Source: Cupriavidus pauculus (GTDB taxonomy: Bacteria > Pseudomonadota > Gammaproteobacteria > Burkholderiales > Burkholderiaceae). Taken from it: 64,000 nucleotides of DNA. The stretch lies in contig NZ_CP044067.1 of the NCBI RefSeq assembly GCF_008693385.1, positions 2,275,501 through 2,339,500 of the forward strand, written 5' to 3'. The position numbers and the translations under genes are program-made. Positions 1 to 8,460 of the stretch are shown here, piece after piece (position 1 is the first letter of the stretch; each line of letters opens with the position of its first letter). The notes under the pieces were generated by a model. It saw nothing but the letters and a program-made list of their open reading frames with translations, ran no database searches and was not told the origin of the DNA.

Positions 1-792
1 GGTGGCAGCATGGCCACCGCACTGATCGGCGGTCTTGTGAAGGGCGGCCTTCCGCCCGAGTCCATCCACGTGGTGGACCCGGTTGCGGCGGCGCGGACGC
101 ACCTGGCCGACGCATTCGGCGTCAGCACGGCGGAGGCGCCCTGCAAGCGGCTCGGCCGGTGCGATATGGTCGTGTGGGCCGTGAAGCCCCAGCATCTCGC
201 GGTGGCAGCCGTGCAAGCCGCGTCCTTCACCGCGAACGCCCTGCACGTGAGCGTCGCGGCCGGGGTAGACGTCGCCACCTTGCAGCGCTGGCTCGGCGCC
301 GCGCGCGTCGTACGCGCGATGCCCAATACACCGGCGCTGATTGGCATGGGTATCACGGGATTGTTCGCCGCCGATGAGGTCAGCGCGAACGATCGGTCGC
401 AGGTGGAAATGCTGGTGGCCTCCACGGGCCGCTTCGTCTGGGTGTCCGAAGAGCGGTTGATCGACGCCGTGACGGCAGTATCGGGTTCCGGTCCTGCCTA
501 CGTCTTCTACGTCATGGAAAGCATGGTGCGCGCCGGCGTCGAAATGGGCTTGTCGAACCAGCAGGCCGCTGAACTTGTGGGCGCGACGGTTGCGGGTGCC
601 GCCGCGCTGGCGGCCCAGTCCAATGAGCCGCTCGAGTCCCTGCGCGCGCGCGTCACGTCACGGGGCGGCACGACCTTCGCGGCCATCGAGTCCCTCCAGT
701 CCGCAGGCCTGCAACAGACCTTCATCGATGCCATGTGGGCGGCCAACCGCCGCGCCGCCGATCTGAGCGCACAGCAAGCGACGCGTCAGTAG
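1..792 (+). CDS. proC: pyrroline-5-carboxylate reductase, 5' end outside window
   Basis: Catalyses the last step of proline synthesis, the NAD(P)H-dependent reduction of pyrroline-5-carboxylate in the cytosol. The reading frame is open from the first base. The visible protein begins GGSMATALIGGL, which is the tail of the Rossmann motif usually written G-x-G-x-M-A; the true start is therefore a few codons upstream and outside the window. The conserved region near V-R-A-M-P-N-T-P and the C-terminal signature around V-T-S-R-G-G-T-T are present. The C-terminus looks complete (about 264 visible codons; the family is about 270). It converges on the porin gene with a gap of about 74 bp. I see no clear terminator there. 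Confidence 0.93.
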   Translation, partial: GGSMATALIGGLVKGGLPPESIHVVDPVAAARTHLADAFGVSTAEAPCKRLGRCDMVVWAVKPQHLAVAAVQAASFTANALHVSVAAGVDVATLQRWLGAARVVRAMPNTPALIGMGITGLFAADEVSANDRSQVEMLVASTGRFVWVSEERLIDAVTAVSGSGPAYVFYVMESMVRAGVEMGLSNQQAAELVGATVAGAAALAAQSNEPLESLRARVTSRGGTTFAAIESLQSAGLQQTFIDAMWAANRRAADLSAQQATRQ

Positions 793-866
793 ACCTCGGA
801 TTTATCTAACAGTCATGATTACTGCGTATGGGTTTGACGCACCGCCCCGCCAGCCAGCAAGGAGAC

Positions 867-2252
867 TCAGAACTGAGCGTGTGCGCGTATGCCATAGACC
901 CGCGCCGGCCCGCGGTCCCGGTTGTAGCCGGGATGCCGAATAAACTGGATATCGGGGCTGATATAGAGATGCGGAACCGGGCGGAAGCTGTAGAACGCTT
1001 CCAGTACCTGTTCGGGCCCATATCGCAGTTGGCCATCACCGAGGAACCCGCCCAGCCCGCCTGCCGCGAGATAGGCGCGATGCTCTGGCGACAGGCCATT
1101 GATGGCTGCGGCAAGGCCGATGCCATCCATGGGCAGGCCCCATCCGCCGCCGTGGAGGATGCCCCCTGCTGAAGCGCTTCTACCCACCTCGGTAAATGCA
1201 TAGCTCTCCGTCTTGTCGTCGGCCCAGTCCGCCCGGACGTAGATCCCCAATGCCTCGCCGATCTTCTGTTCGAGACTCACCCCAACGCCCACCTTGGCGT
1301 GCTCGCGCCGAACCTCGCCGACATCGGGTGGGCTACCGGTGCGTGCCGCGAGCGCGAGGGCATCGGAGAATGCGCCCATGTGCGCGTGATTTCTCCACAC
1401 CAGCACGCGAATCTTGCCCGCTTGCCCGGAAATGTCGTACCCATGCTCGAGTTCGAGCATGTCGCCATAGTGTTCGAGGAGACGTGTATCGAGCTGAAGG
1501 CCGTTCGGCTCGCGCGGCTGGAGAAAGCGCCCGAGGCGCACGGCCCACTCGTCGTCGATGTACTCGAGCGCAGCGCCCCACGTGTAGCCCCGCGCGTCCG
1601 CCGGATAGTCGAACGAGGCGTGAGAAGCAAACGATGTGTTGAAGAATTCGGTGCGGGGATCGTGCGCATACTCCAGGCTGTTGAACACGTCCAGCACCGA
1701 GAAATTGCCGGCGGTCAGCACGATTCTCCGTTTGTCCTGCTGGCCTGCGAGCTTGTGGATGGCGGGCTCGACGGCCTCGCTGCCCCCGCCGAGCCCAAAC
1801 TCCTGCCGGAGGAAAAGGCGGGCGCGATAGATCGTTGGATTCGCGTCGGCGGCCTTGGCCAGTTCGGCATTGGCCAGCCCACCGAGGCCCTGGGAGTTGG
1901 AGAAGGCGACGCCCTGCAGCAGCTCTGGGTCGAAATAGACGGACGCGCCTTGCCACAACCGCAGGCCGAAGCTTAGCGTAGCGGTCCAGGAGTATCCATG
2001 TTCGGGAGAGGCGGACAAGCTCTTCGGGCCGCTGTAGTCAGCAGGAAACCCGGGCTTGAACTGACGAATATAGGTTGTCTGCCCGTGTACCGACGCCTGC
2101 TCCTCTGCCTTGGCCTTCTCGTGATCTTCCGCGGGGGCGACCGCTTCGAGGCTCGCCGTCGGGTCTTCCGGTTCCGCGGACTCGGCCATGCGACAGAAGC
2201 CCGTCAGGACGCATGTCAGCAGGACCGCGTGGAGCAGGTTTCGCAGTGACAT
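867..2252 (-). CDS. OprB-type carbohydrate porin
   Basis: Outer-membrane beta-barrel of the carbohydrate-selective porin (OprB) family, 461 residues. There is an N-terminal signal peptide (hydrophobic stretch at about residues 5-25, cleavage near AESA). The C-terminus has the family ending with HPGYNRDRGP shortly before a terminal phenylalanine (AQF), the usual outer-membrane sorting residue. The start at 2252 has GGAG seven bases upstream. It is the last gene of the minus-strand group that begins with the aldehyde dehydrogenase at 8132 and lies 132 bp after lacI, so it may also have its own promoter. Inference: it admits the operon's substrate through the outer membrane. The substrate cannot be read from the sequence. 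Confidence 0.85.
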   Translation of the reverse strand: MSLRNLLHAVLLTCVLTGFCRMAESAEPEDPTASLEAVAPAEDHEKAKAEEQASVHGQTTYIRQFKPGFPADYSGPKSLSASPEHGYSWTATLSFGLRLWQGASVYFDPELLQGVAFSNSQGLGGLANAELAKAADANPTIYRARLFLRQEFGLGGGSEAVEPAIHKLAGQQDKRRIVLTAGNFSVLDVFNSLEYAHDPRTEFFNTSFASHASFDYPADARGYTWGAALEYIDDEWAVRLGRFLQPREPNGLQLDTRLLEHYGDMLELEHGYDISGQAGKIRVLVWRNHAHMGAFSDALALAARTGSPPDVGEVRREHAKVGVGVSLEQKIGEALGIYVRADWADDKTESYAFTEVGRSASAGGILHGGGWGLPMDGIGLAAAINGLSPEHRAYLAAGGLGGFLGDGQLRYGPEQVLEAFYSFRPVPHLYISPDIQFIRHPGYNRDRGPARVYGIRAHAQF

Positions 2253-2384
2253 GAAGGCGCTCCGACAGCATGCCGGCCTCGATGGATGGATGCCTCATGA
2301 ATACGGCGCCGTGTCCTGGGGCGGCTGTCAGACGGCGGCTGAATCCGATGTCGGACGTTCGCGATGTTTGCCCTTTTCCAGCTG

Positions 2385-3407
2385 TTAACGCCGCGTGCGG
2401 GGCGGCGCGCAAGAGCCTCTGAGCACGAGTTCGGTAGGAATCTGAATGCGCGTCCGTTCGGGCTGGATTTCACCCTTGAGCTGGCGCAGCAGGATGCGCG
2501 CGGCTTCATCGCCGAGCGCGTGTGCGTCGTAGCGGATCACGGAAACGGGCGGCGTGGCCAACTGCGCGAGTTCGCTGTCGTTGGAGACGATCAGGGACAC
2601 ATCTTCGGGGACGCGCAGATTGTTGATGCGAATGGCTGGCAGAAGGCCCGACAGCAACGGCGTCCCCAATCCGATGATCGCCGTCGGAGGGTCGGATAGC
2701 CCGAGCAGCATTTGCGTCTCACGATACGCATAATCGGCCGAGAAACCGTCGAGCCGCAATAGCTTCGGGTCCACGGGGAGTCCCGCCTGTTCATGCGCCT
2801 GCTGCAGGCCGAGCAGCCGGTCACGCGCCACGCGATTGCCGCGGCCGCCGGTGATCATGGCGATGCGACGATGCCCCAGGCTGATCAGATACTCAGCGGC
2901 CTGTCTGGTGCCACGCAAGTGGTCGGCGCCGACCGCATTGACCTGCGCATCGAGCTCGCGCTCGAGCAGCACGACCGGCAGGCTCCCCGAGCGGACCTTG
3001 GCCAGCACCTTGCTGTTCGATTCATCCTGCACGGCAAAGATGACGCCATCGGCGCCACGCTGCCGAAACAGGTCGAGGAGCGCGAGCTCGCGCTCGCTGC
3101 TGCCATCGCTGCTGGCGACCATCAGCATGTACCCCTGTTCGGTCAGTACGCTCTCGGCGCCTTTCACCATCGAGGAGTAGATCGGATTGCGGATGTCCGA
3201 GAAGATGAATCCGACCATGCGCGCGGAGACGCCCCGCATGCTCTGGGCCGCCATGCTCGGCTTCCAGCCCAGTTCATCGATGGCAGCCTGAACGCGCGCG
3301 CGCACGTCCTCGGCGACTGTGGGTACTCCATTTGCCACGCGCGACACCGTTGCGATAGCGACGCCCGCTGCGCGGGCAACATCGTGGACAGTGACGCGCT
3401 TGGTCAA
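2385..3407 (-). CDS. LacI-family transcriptional repressor
   Basis: 340-residue LacI/GalR-type regulator. The N-terminal helix-turn-helix reads VTVHDVARAAGVAIATVSRVA (residues about 4-24), followed by a hinge and a periplasmic-binding-protein-like sensor domain. The only sensible start is a TTG at 3407. It lies 12 bp after the stop of the alcohol dehydrogenase and in the same frame as that gene, and no good ribosome site is visible, so expression is probably low, as suits a repressor. Inference: it binds the palindromes at 8145-8158 and 8309-8322 in front of the operon it belongs to and is released by the operon's substrate or an intermediate. Confidence 0.9.
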   Translation of the reverse strand: MTKRVTVHDVARAAGVAIATVSRVANGVPTVAEDVRARVQAAIDELGWKPSMAAQSMRGVSARMVGFIFSDIRNPIYSSMVKGAESVLTEQGYMLMVASSDGSSERELALLDLFRQRGADGVIFAVQDESNSKVLAKVRSGSLPVVLLERELDAQVNAVGADHLRGTRQAAEYLISLGHRRIAMITGGRGNRVARDRLLGLQQAHEQAGLPVDPKLLRLDGFSADYAYRETQMLLGLSDPPTAIIGLGTPLLSGLLPAIRINNLRVPEDVSLIVSNDSELAQLATPPVSVIRYDAHALGDEAARILLRQLKGEIQPERTRIQIPTELVLRGSCAPPRTRR

Positions 3408-3419
3408 ATTCGAATCCGG

Positions 3420-4583
3420 TCAATAGGCTTCTTGGAACAGGGTCCGGAAGTCCGCGAGCGTGGTCTTCCGGGGATTCCAGCGATTATAGTTTGCCTTGAC
3501 GCAGAGGTCGGCCATGACCTCGAACTTGTCGTCGGCCACCCCCGCGTCGCGCAGTCGCCGCGGGATGCCGAGATCCGCGCAGAGCGTCTCGATCGCCTCG
3601 ATGGCCATGCGTGCCGCATCGAGCATCGGCATCCCCTGGACCGGCCTGCCCATGGCGGCGGCAACGCGCGCGTACTTCGCCGGGTTTGCAAGCAGGTTGA
3701 ATCGCGCGACCGTCGGCAGGCACAGGGCATTGGACAAGCCGTGGGACAGGTGATATTCGGCACCGATGAAACGGGCCATGCAATGGACGTTGCCCAGCCC
3801 GGTCTGCCCGAACGTGATGCCGGCCAGCGCGGATCCGCACAGCATGTTCGTCGCGGCCTCGATATTTTCGCGATCGGCCACAAACTGGCGGATGTTGGCG
3901 GCGAGGAGTTCGATTGCCTGAATATTGATGGCGTCGGTAATCAGATTCGCCTGGCGCGAGAGGTACGACTCGAACGCGTGGACGAACGCGTCGATGCCGG
4001 AATGCGCCGCCACGTGAGCGGGGACCGTCCGCAATGCCAGGGGATCGAGGATGGCGAAGGCAGCAGGGTTCAGCGCCGCATGCCGGATCGACATCTTCAG
4101 GTTCTTCTCCGTATCCGTGATGACGCAGGATCCGGAGACCTCCGAGCCCGTACCGGCGGTCGTCGGAATCGCAATCAAGGGCGGCGGCGCGATCGAAAAT
4201 TTCTCGATGCCTTCATAGTCATGAATGCGGCCACCGTTGGCCAGCACGACGCCGACCGCCTTGGCCACGTCGATGGTGCTGCCACCGCCGATCGCGAGAA
4301 TGACGGTGGCCTCGTGCGCGCGACACACATCGAGTGCGCGCTGCACGGTGATGGCACTCGGGTCGGGCTCGATGTCGGAATAGCTGGCGATGGCCACGCC
4401 CTGGCCTTCGAGAAGCGCCACCACGCGCGCGTAGAAATCGCTGGCGAGCAGCGCCGCATCCACGGCAATGAATACCCGCTTGCCGCCGCGCTCGCGAATG
4501 ATGTCGCCGATGCGCTCATGAGAGCCGGCGCCGATATGGATGCGGGTCGGACAGAAGAATGTGGAGATGTCGGTAATGGGCAT
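3420..4583 (-). CDS. iron-containing alcohol dehydrogenase
   Basis: 387-residue group III (Fe-dependent) alcohol dehydrogenase, a cytosolic NAD(P)-dependent enzyme that interconverts an alcohol and an aldehyde or ketone. The nucleotide-binding motif GGGSTIDVAKA lies at about residues 100-110. The metal-ligand region has the usual DAFVHAFESY and GNVHCMARFIGAEYHLSHG segments, with its histidines intact. Length is normal for the family. It starts 25 bp after the Bug gene at 4609 and ends 12 bp before lacI. With the aldehyde dehydrogenase it would oxidise an alcohol to an acid. A maleylacetate-reductase-like role is possible within this superfamily, but no ring-cleavage genes are nearby. Confidence 0.88.
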   Translation of the reverse strand: MPITDISTFFCPTRIHIGAGSHERIGDIIRERGGKRVFIAVDAALLASDFYARVVALLEGQGVAIASYSDIEPDPSAITVQRALDVCRAHEATVILAIGGGSTIDVAKAVGVVLANGGRIHDYEGIEKFSIAPPPLIAIPTTAGTGSEVSGSCVITDTEKNLKMSIRHAALNPAAFAILDPLALRTVPAHVAAHSGIDAFVHAFESYLSRQANLITDAINIQAIELLAANIRQFVADRENIEAATNMLCGSALAGITFGQTGLGNVHCMARFIGAEYHLSHGLSNALCLPTVARFNLLANPAKYARVAAAMGRPVQGMPMLDAARMAIEAIETLCADLGIPRRLRDAGVADDKFEVMADLCVKANYNRWNPRKTTLADFRTLFQEAY

Positions 4584-4608
4584 GAAAACGTAATGCAGAA
4601 GTGTTGAA

Positions 4609-5586
4609 TCAATCCGTTGCGGAGAAGCCCGATGCGATCGTGGTCCAGCGTCGCGTTTCCGTTTGCACGAACGTCGTGAGGGCGGTGGGGCTCATGCCTC
4701 CGGGTTCCGCGGCCATGTTCTGCAGCGTGGTCTGCATGGACGGATCCTTCATGCTTGCGACCACGGCGTTGTAGATGCGATCGCGGATGGCCGGCGGAAG
4801 GTTGCGCGGCGCGGCGAGGCTATACCAGGTGCTCATCTGATACCCGGGCACGCCTGCCTCGCTGAGAGTCGGCACGTCGGGCAGGAAGCGCGTACGCTGC
4901 GATGTCGTGACGGCCAGCGCCTTGATATTGCCACCCGCAAGCTGGGCATTGGCAGAGGCGGCGGAATCGAGTGCGAAGACCACGCGACCGCCGATGATGT
5001 CGGTCATCATGGGCGATGCCCCCTTGTACGGCACGTGCACGGCATCGAACGAGGCTTGCTTCTTGAGCAACTCGGCCGACAGATGCTGGGTCGTCCCGAT
5101 ACCGGCGGAGCCGAACGTCGCTTCGCCGGGATGGCTTTTCAGGTAGGCGATCAACTCCTTGACGTTGTTGACCGGCAGCGATTTGCGCACGATCAGGACA
5201 TTCGGCACGACGGCGACTGTCGTGATATGCGTCATATCCTTCTCGAAGTCGTAGGGCAGATTCTTGTACAGCGCGGACGCCGCCGCATGCCCGACATTCG
5301 CGAGCAGCAAGGTGTAACCGTCGGGCTGCGCCCGCGCCACCATCGCGGCCCCGAGGGTGCCCCCGGCGCCGGGCCGGTTATCGACGACGACGGACTGGCC
5401 GAGCTCCTTCTGCAGTTGCGCGGCAACGGCGCGCGCGACGATATCGGTCGTGCCGCCCGGCGTGAAGGGGGCGACGATCGTGATCGGTTTGGTCGGCCAG
5501 TCCGCGGCAACCGCCACGTTGGCCGTCGCGGCGAAAGCCACCGCAATGCCGAGGGAACGCACGAGCTTTGTGAGGGGATGAAGCAT
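4609..5586 (-). CDS. Bug/TctC-family periplasmic substrate-binding protein
   Basis: 325-residue tripartite-tricarboxylate receptor (Bug) protein. The signal peptide (about residues 1-27, ending NVAVA-A) is followed by the family opening WPTKPITIVAPFTPGGTTDI and the RPGAGGTLGA loop. The motif around VPYKGASPMM is also present. GGAG lies seven bases before the ATG. Bug proteins bind small carboxylates or related compounds in the periplasm. No TctA/TctB membrane partners are near, which is common for orphan Bug genes in Burkholderiales. It lies 63 bp after a second, divergent Bug gene in the same operon. Ligand unknown. Confidence 0.88.
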   Translation of the reverse strand: MLHPLTKLVRSLGIAVAFAATANVAVAADWPTKPITIVAPFTPGGTTDIVARAVAAQLQKELGQSVVVDNRPGAGGTLGAAMVARAQPDGYTLLLANVGHAAASALYKNLPYDFEKDMTHITTVAVVPNVLIVRKSLPVNNVKELIAYLKSHPGEATFGSAGIGTTQHLSAELLKKQASFDAVHVPYKGASPMMTDIIGGRVVFALDSAASANAQLAGGNIKALAVTTSQRTRFLPDVPTLSEAGVPGYQMSTWYSLAAPRNLPPAIRDRIYNAVVASMKDPSMQTTLQNMAAEPGGMSPTALTTFVQTETRRWTTIASGFSATD

Positions 5587-5649
5587 GTCTGTCTCCGAGT
5601 CTTATTTGTTCTCGCCGGTTGCCGGCGTTCTGCATAAAGAGGGTGCTGG

Positions 5650-6684
5650 CTAGTCGAGCCGGATGTTCATTCCCGAAAGCAGCGTGCGCCAGTTCGCCAC
5701 GGATCCCGCCAGAAGCTCGGCCGCCCCCTCCGGGGTTTGCTGGCGTTCGGCAGGAACTTCCACGCCCGAAGGGCCGAGCTTGGCCTGCGTCTGGGCATCG
5801 CCGATCGTCTTGCGCAACGCCTGGCCCAGTCGCGCCACGACGGCTGGCGGGGTTCCCTTTGGCGCGAGCACCATGTTCCAGATGTCGTAGTGCAGATCGG
5901 GAAATCCCGACTCGCCGGCGGCCGGGACGTCGGGAAGTGCCTTGATCCGTTTCGGACGCAGCACCGCAACGCCGCGCACCAGTCCCGACTTGATGAAGCT
6001 CGTGGAGGTGGTGGTGCTGTCGACGAGGTAGTCGATATGGCCCGCGGCAACGTCGTTGAGCGCCAGGCCCGCCCCGCGATAGTTGGCGATACTGACCTTG
6101 ACCCCAAGCTTCGCATTCAGCAGGACACTGCCGAGAAACGATCCGGAGCCGGTGCCTGCCGCGCCCGCGTTCATGGTTGCGGCGTGCTGCCTGGCGTAGG
6201 TGGCGAACTGATCGAGACCCGTCACGGGAAGATCCTTGCGGGCCGTGACGACCTGCGGTGCATCGCCGACGGAGGCTAGCGGTATCAGGTCCTTCAGGAC
6301 GTCGTAGGGCAACGATTTGTATAGCGTGGCGTTCGCGGCCAGTGTGCCGACATTGCCGATCAGCAAGGTGTAGCCATCGGCGGGCGCCCGGACCGCACGC
6401 GCAGTGCCCAGCGTGCCGCCCGCACCGGGGAAGTTCTCGACGACGACAGGCTGCCCGAGGTCGCGTGCCAGTCCTTCGGCGATCACGCGCGCGAGGATGT
6501 CGGTCGGGCCGCCTGCCGCGAAAGGTACGATGAGCGTGAGCGGGCGATTCGGATATGGCGTCTGGGCGAGGGCGGACGCGGCGGCGCCGAACGGTGCTGC
6601 CGCGATAGCGGCAAGCAGCATGCGACGCCGGCGCGAATGCGCGCCCTGCGACATGCCCTGAGATGGGGTTCGCGTTTCGCGCAT
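5650..6684 (-). CDS. Bug/TctC-family periplasmic substrate-binding protein
   Basis: 344-residue Bug receptor, the second in this operon and clearly different in sequence from its neighbour. The N-terminus carries an arginine run (SRRRRMLLAAI, residues about 17-27) before the hydrophobic core and could suit Tat or Sec export. The mature part opens PYPNRPLTLIVPFAAGGPTD. The start chosen, at 6684, overlaps the stop of the aldehyde dehydrogenase as TGATG, implying translational coupling; an internal ATG at 6654 is the alternative. Two receptors in one operon suggest two related ligands or two conformers of one compound; this is inference. Confidence 0.85.
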   Translation of the reverse strand: MRETRTPSQGMSQGAHSRRRRMLLAAIAAAPFGAAASALAQTPYPNRPLTLIVPFAAGGPTDILARVIAEGLARDLGQPVVVENFPGAGGTLGTARAVRAPADGYTLLIGNVGTLAANATLYKSLPYDVLKDLIPLASVGDAPQVVTARKDLPVTGLDQFATYARQHAATMNAGAAGTGSGSFLGSVLLNAKLGVKVSIANYRGAGLALNDVAAGHIDYLVDSTTTSTSFIKSGLVRGVAVLRPKRIKALPDVPAAGESGFPDLHYDIWNMVLAPKGTPPAVVARLGQALRKTIGDAQTQAKLGPSGVEVPAERQQTPEGAAELLAGSVANWRTLLSGMNIRLD

Positions 6685-8132
6685 CACGGATTGAACACGA
6701 CGAGGCGTTCTTCGGTCATCTCCCGCATGGCGTAGTGCGGGCCTTCCTTGCCGAAGCCGCTGTCCTTGACGCCGCCGAACGGCATGACGTCGGAGCGGGC
6801 GCTGGACGTCTCGTTGATCTGCACGGTGCCAAAGCGCAGCGTTGCCGCGGCCTTCAGCGCGCGGTCGATGTCCTGCGTAAAGATGCCGGCGGCCAGCCCA
6901 AAGGGCGTGCTGTTGGCGCTGGCGAGCGCGGCGTCGAAGTCGTCGAACGGCCGGAGGGCGATCAACGGGGCAAACGCCTCCTGGCACCACACGCGACCTT
7001 CTTCGGGCACGTCTTTCATGATGACCGGATCGATCACGGAGCGCCTGCGGGTGCCGCCACAGAGGACCTGAGCCCCTGCCGATGCCGCTTCCCGAATCCA
7101 CGTCTCGGCGCGTATCGCGGCCTGCTCGGTAATGAGCGGGCCGACGCGCGTGGCCGGATCGCGCGGATCCCCGGCCACCAATGTTCCGGCGAACTCGACC
7201 AGCCGCTCGGCAACCTCGGTGGCGACGCGGGCGTCAACGTACAGGCGCTGGACGGAGGTGCATACCTGTCCTGCCTTCCGGAGTCCGGCATTGGCGATCT
7301 TCGGAATGGCCCGGTCGAGGTCCGCGTCGGCGGCGACGAACGTGCTGGCGATGCTGCCCAGCTCCATCTGTGTGCGCCGCAGGCCCGCCGCCCGCTGAAT
7401 GATCTTGCCCACGCGCGTGCTGCCTGTGAACGTGTAGAAGGCGACATCGTTTTCTTCGAGCAGCCATGTGCCGACCGTTTCGCCTTCCCCCTGAAGAATG
7501 GAAAGGAAGGGTGCGGGCATGCCGGCTTCCAGCAGGACTTCGCCCAACAAGGCACTGGTGAGCGGCGTGAAGGCGGAAGGCTTGAGCACGACGGCGTTAC
7601 CGGCCGCGTAGGCGGGAGCCACCTTGTGGAGCACGGTGTTCAGCGGCGAGTTGAAGGGCGTGATGGCGCATACCACGCCCACCGGAAAGCGTTGCGTGAA
7701 ACCCAGCCGCCGATGCGCGCCGGGGCTGGCGGCAAACGGCACCATCTCCCCGGTCAGTTGAGTGGCTTCATTCGCGCAGAGGGTGAGCGTCACCTTGGCG
7801 CGGTCGACCTCGGTATGGGCATCGACGAGCGTGAAGCCCGCTTCCGTGGTCATCGCATCGACGAAACGGGCGCGCTGGGTCTCGAGCAGTTCGGCGGCCC
7901 GCCGGAGCGTCACGCTACGGTCGAACGGCGCGGGGGCGCCCGCATCCACTGCGGTTTTGGCGATCCGCACGGCCCGCGCGACATGGTCTCGGGTCGCCGA
8001 CGACACGACCGCGATGGCCTCGCCGGTGAACTTGTCATGGACTTCAAAGCTGTCTTGCGAGTCAGTCCAGCTGCCGTCGATGAGCGAGCCGGTCGGGGGG
8101 AGGGAGGTGCTGGGGAGTCGGGTGTTGCGCAT
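6684..8132 (-). CDS. NAD(P)-dependent aldehyde dehydrogenase
   Basis: 482-residue aldehyde dehydrogenase that oxidises an aldehyde to a carboxylic acid in the cytosol. Visible family landmarks are the N-terminal G-S-W segment, the cofactor region around F-T-G-S-T-R-V-G, the general-base region MELGSIAS, and the nucleophile in GQVCTS (Cys291 from the chosen start). The ATG at 8132 is chosen because it gives the normal length and falls just after the operator and promoter; upstream in-frame codons would read through the operator. It is the first gene of the ALDH-Bug-Bug-ADH-lacI-porin group. ADH plus ALDH implies stepwise alcohol to aldehyde to acid oxidation of the imported compound. Confidence 0.9.
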   Translation of the reverse strand: MRNTRLPSTSLPPTGSLIDGSWTDSQDSFEVHDKFTGEAIAVVSSATRDHVARAVRIAKTAVDAGAPAPFDRSVTLRRAAELLETQRARFVDAMTTEAGFTLVDAHTEVDRAKVTLTLCANEATQLTGEMVPFAASPGAHRRLGFTQRFPVGVVCAITPFNSPLNTVLHKVAPAYAAGNAVVLKPSAFTPLTSALLGEVLLEAGMPAPFLSILQGEGETVGTWLLEENDVAFYTFTGSTRVGKIIQRAAGLRRTQMELGSIASTFVAADADLDRAIPKIANAGLRKAGQVCTSVQRLYVDARVATEVAERLVEFAGTLVAGDPRDPATRVGPLITEQAAIRAETWIREAASAGAQVLCGGTRRRSVIDPVIMKDVPEEGRVWCQEAFAPLIALRPFDDFDAALASANSTPFGLAAGIFTQDIDRALKAAATLRFGTVQINETSSARSDVMPFGGVKDSGFGKEGPHYAMREMTEERLVVFNP

Positions 8133-8144
8133 TAGCGATCTCAA

Positions 8145-8158
8145 AGAAAACGTTTTCT
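8145..8158. promoter_or_regulatory. perfect 14-bp LacI-type operator (O1)
   Basis: AGAAAACGTTTTCT is a perfect palindrome with the central CG typical of LacI/GalR-family operators. It lies 12 bp before the aldehyde dehydrogenase start and just downstream of the predicted -10 box, where a bound repressor would block initiation. The cognate protein is probably the LacI regulator at 2385-3407 in the same operon. Confidence 0.8.
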
Positions 8159-8160
8159 CA

Positions 8161-8189
8161 ATGATCGGGGCGTGGGCGGAATATGTCAA
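8161..8189 (-). promoter_or_regulatory. predicted sigma-70 promoter of the ALDH-Bug-ADH-lacI operon
   Basis: Reading the minus strand, TTGACA (complement of 8184-8189) is followed after 17 bp by GATCAT (complement of 8161-8166), which matches TATAAT at four of six positions. The perfect operator palindrome follows immediately. Predicted by eye only; no transcript data. Confidence 0.5.
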
Positions 8190-8308
8190 TGTGGCGTGGG
8201 AATGGGTAAACCCCGATGATTTCGCGATATTTGGAACATCGTAAGCTCGGCACCGATCGGTCGGCACCTATCGAAAAGCGCCTCATAAGACATAATACCA
8301 GTCGGACG

Positions 8309-8322
8309 AGAAATCGTTTTCT
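8309..8322. promoter_or_regulatory. second LacI-type operator (O2), one mismatch
   Basis: AGAAATCGTTTTCT differs from O1 at one base. Centre-to-centre distance from O1 is 164 bp, compatible with repression by DNA looping. It could alternatively control the rubredoxin-like gene downstream. Confidence 0.6.
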
Positions 8323-8460
8323 ACGCGGGCGTGCCCGCGCGGGCAAACATCGCCATCTGTTGAGATCCTCAACGATTTTGTATGACTCGTACGGCATCGG
8401 CCCGCATTGCCAGGCGCCTGCTCGCTTATCGTTCTGTCTCACTTCAGACGATTCACCCGC

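Larger units (their letters stand above)
8133..8460. other. 328-bp divergent regulatory region
   Basis: Gene-free interval between the minus-strand catabolic operon and the plus-strand rubredoxin-like gene. It holds the predicted operon promoter, operator O1 at 8145-8158 and a near copy O2 at 8309-8322. AT content is higher than in the flanking genes. I see no small gene or RNA gene in it. Confidence 0.7.

Noticed and set aside
2793..4607. 604-codon plus-strand frame opposite lacI and the alcohol dehydrogenase
   Set aside because: Covers two well-supported genes in reverse; composition is that of antisense high-GC sequence.
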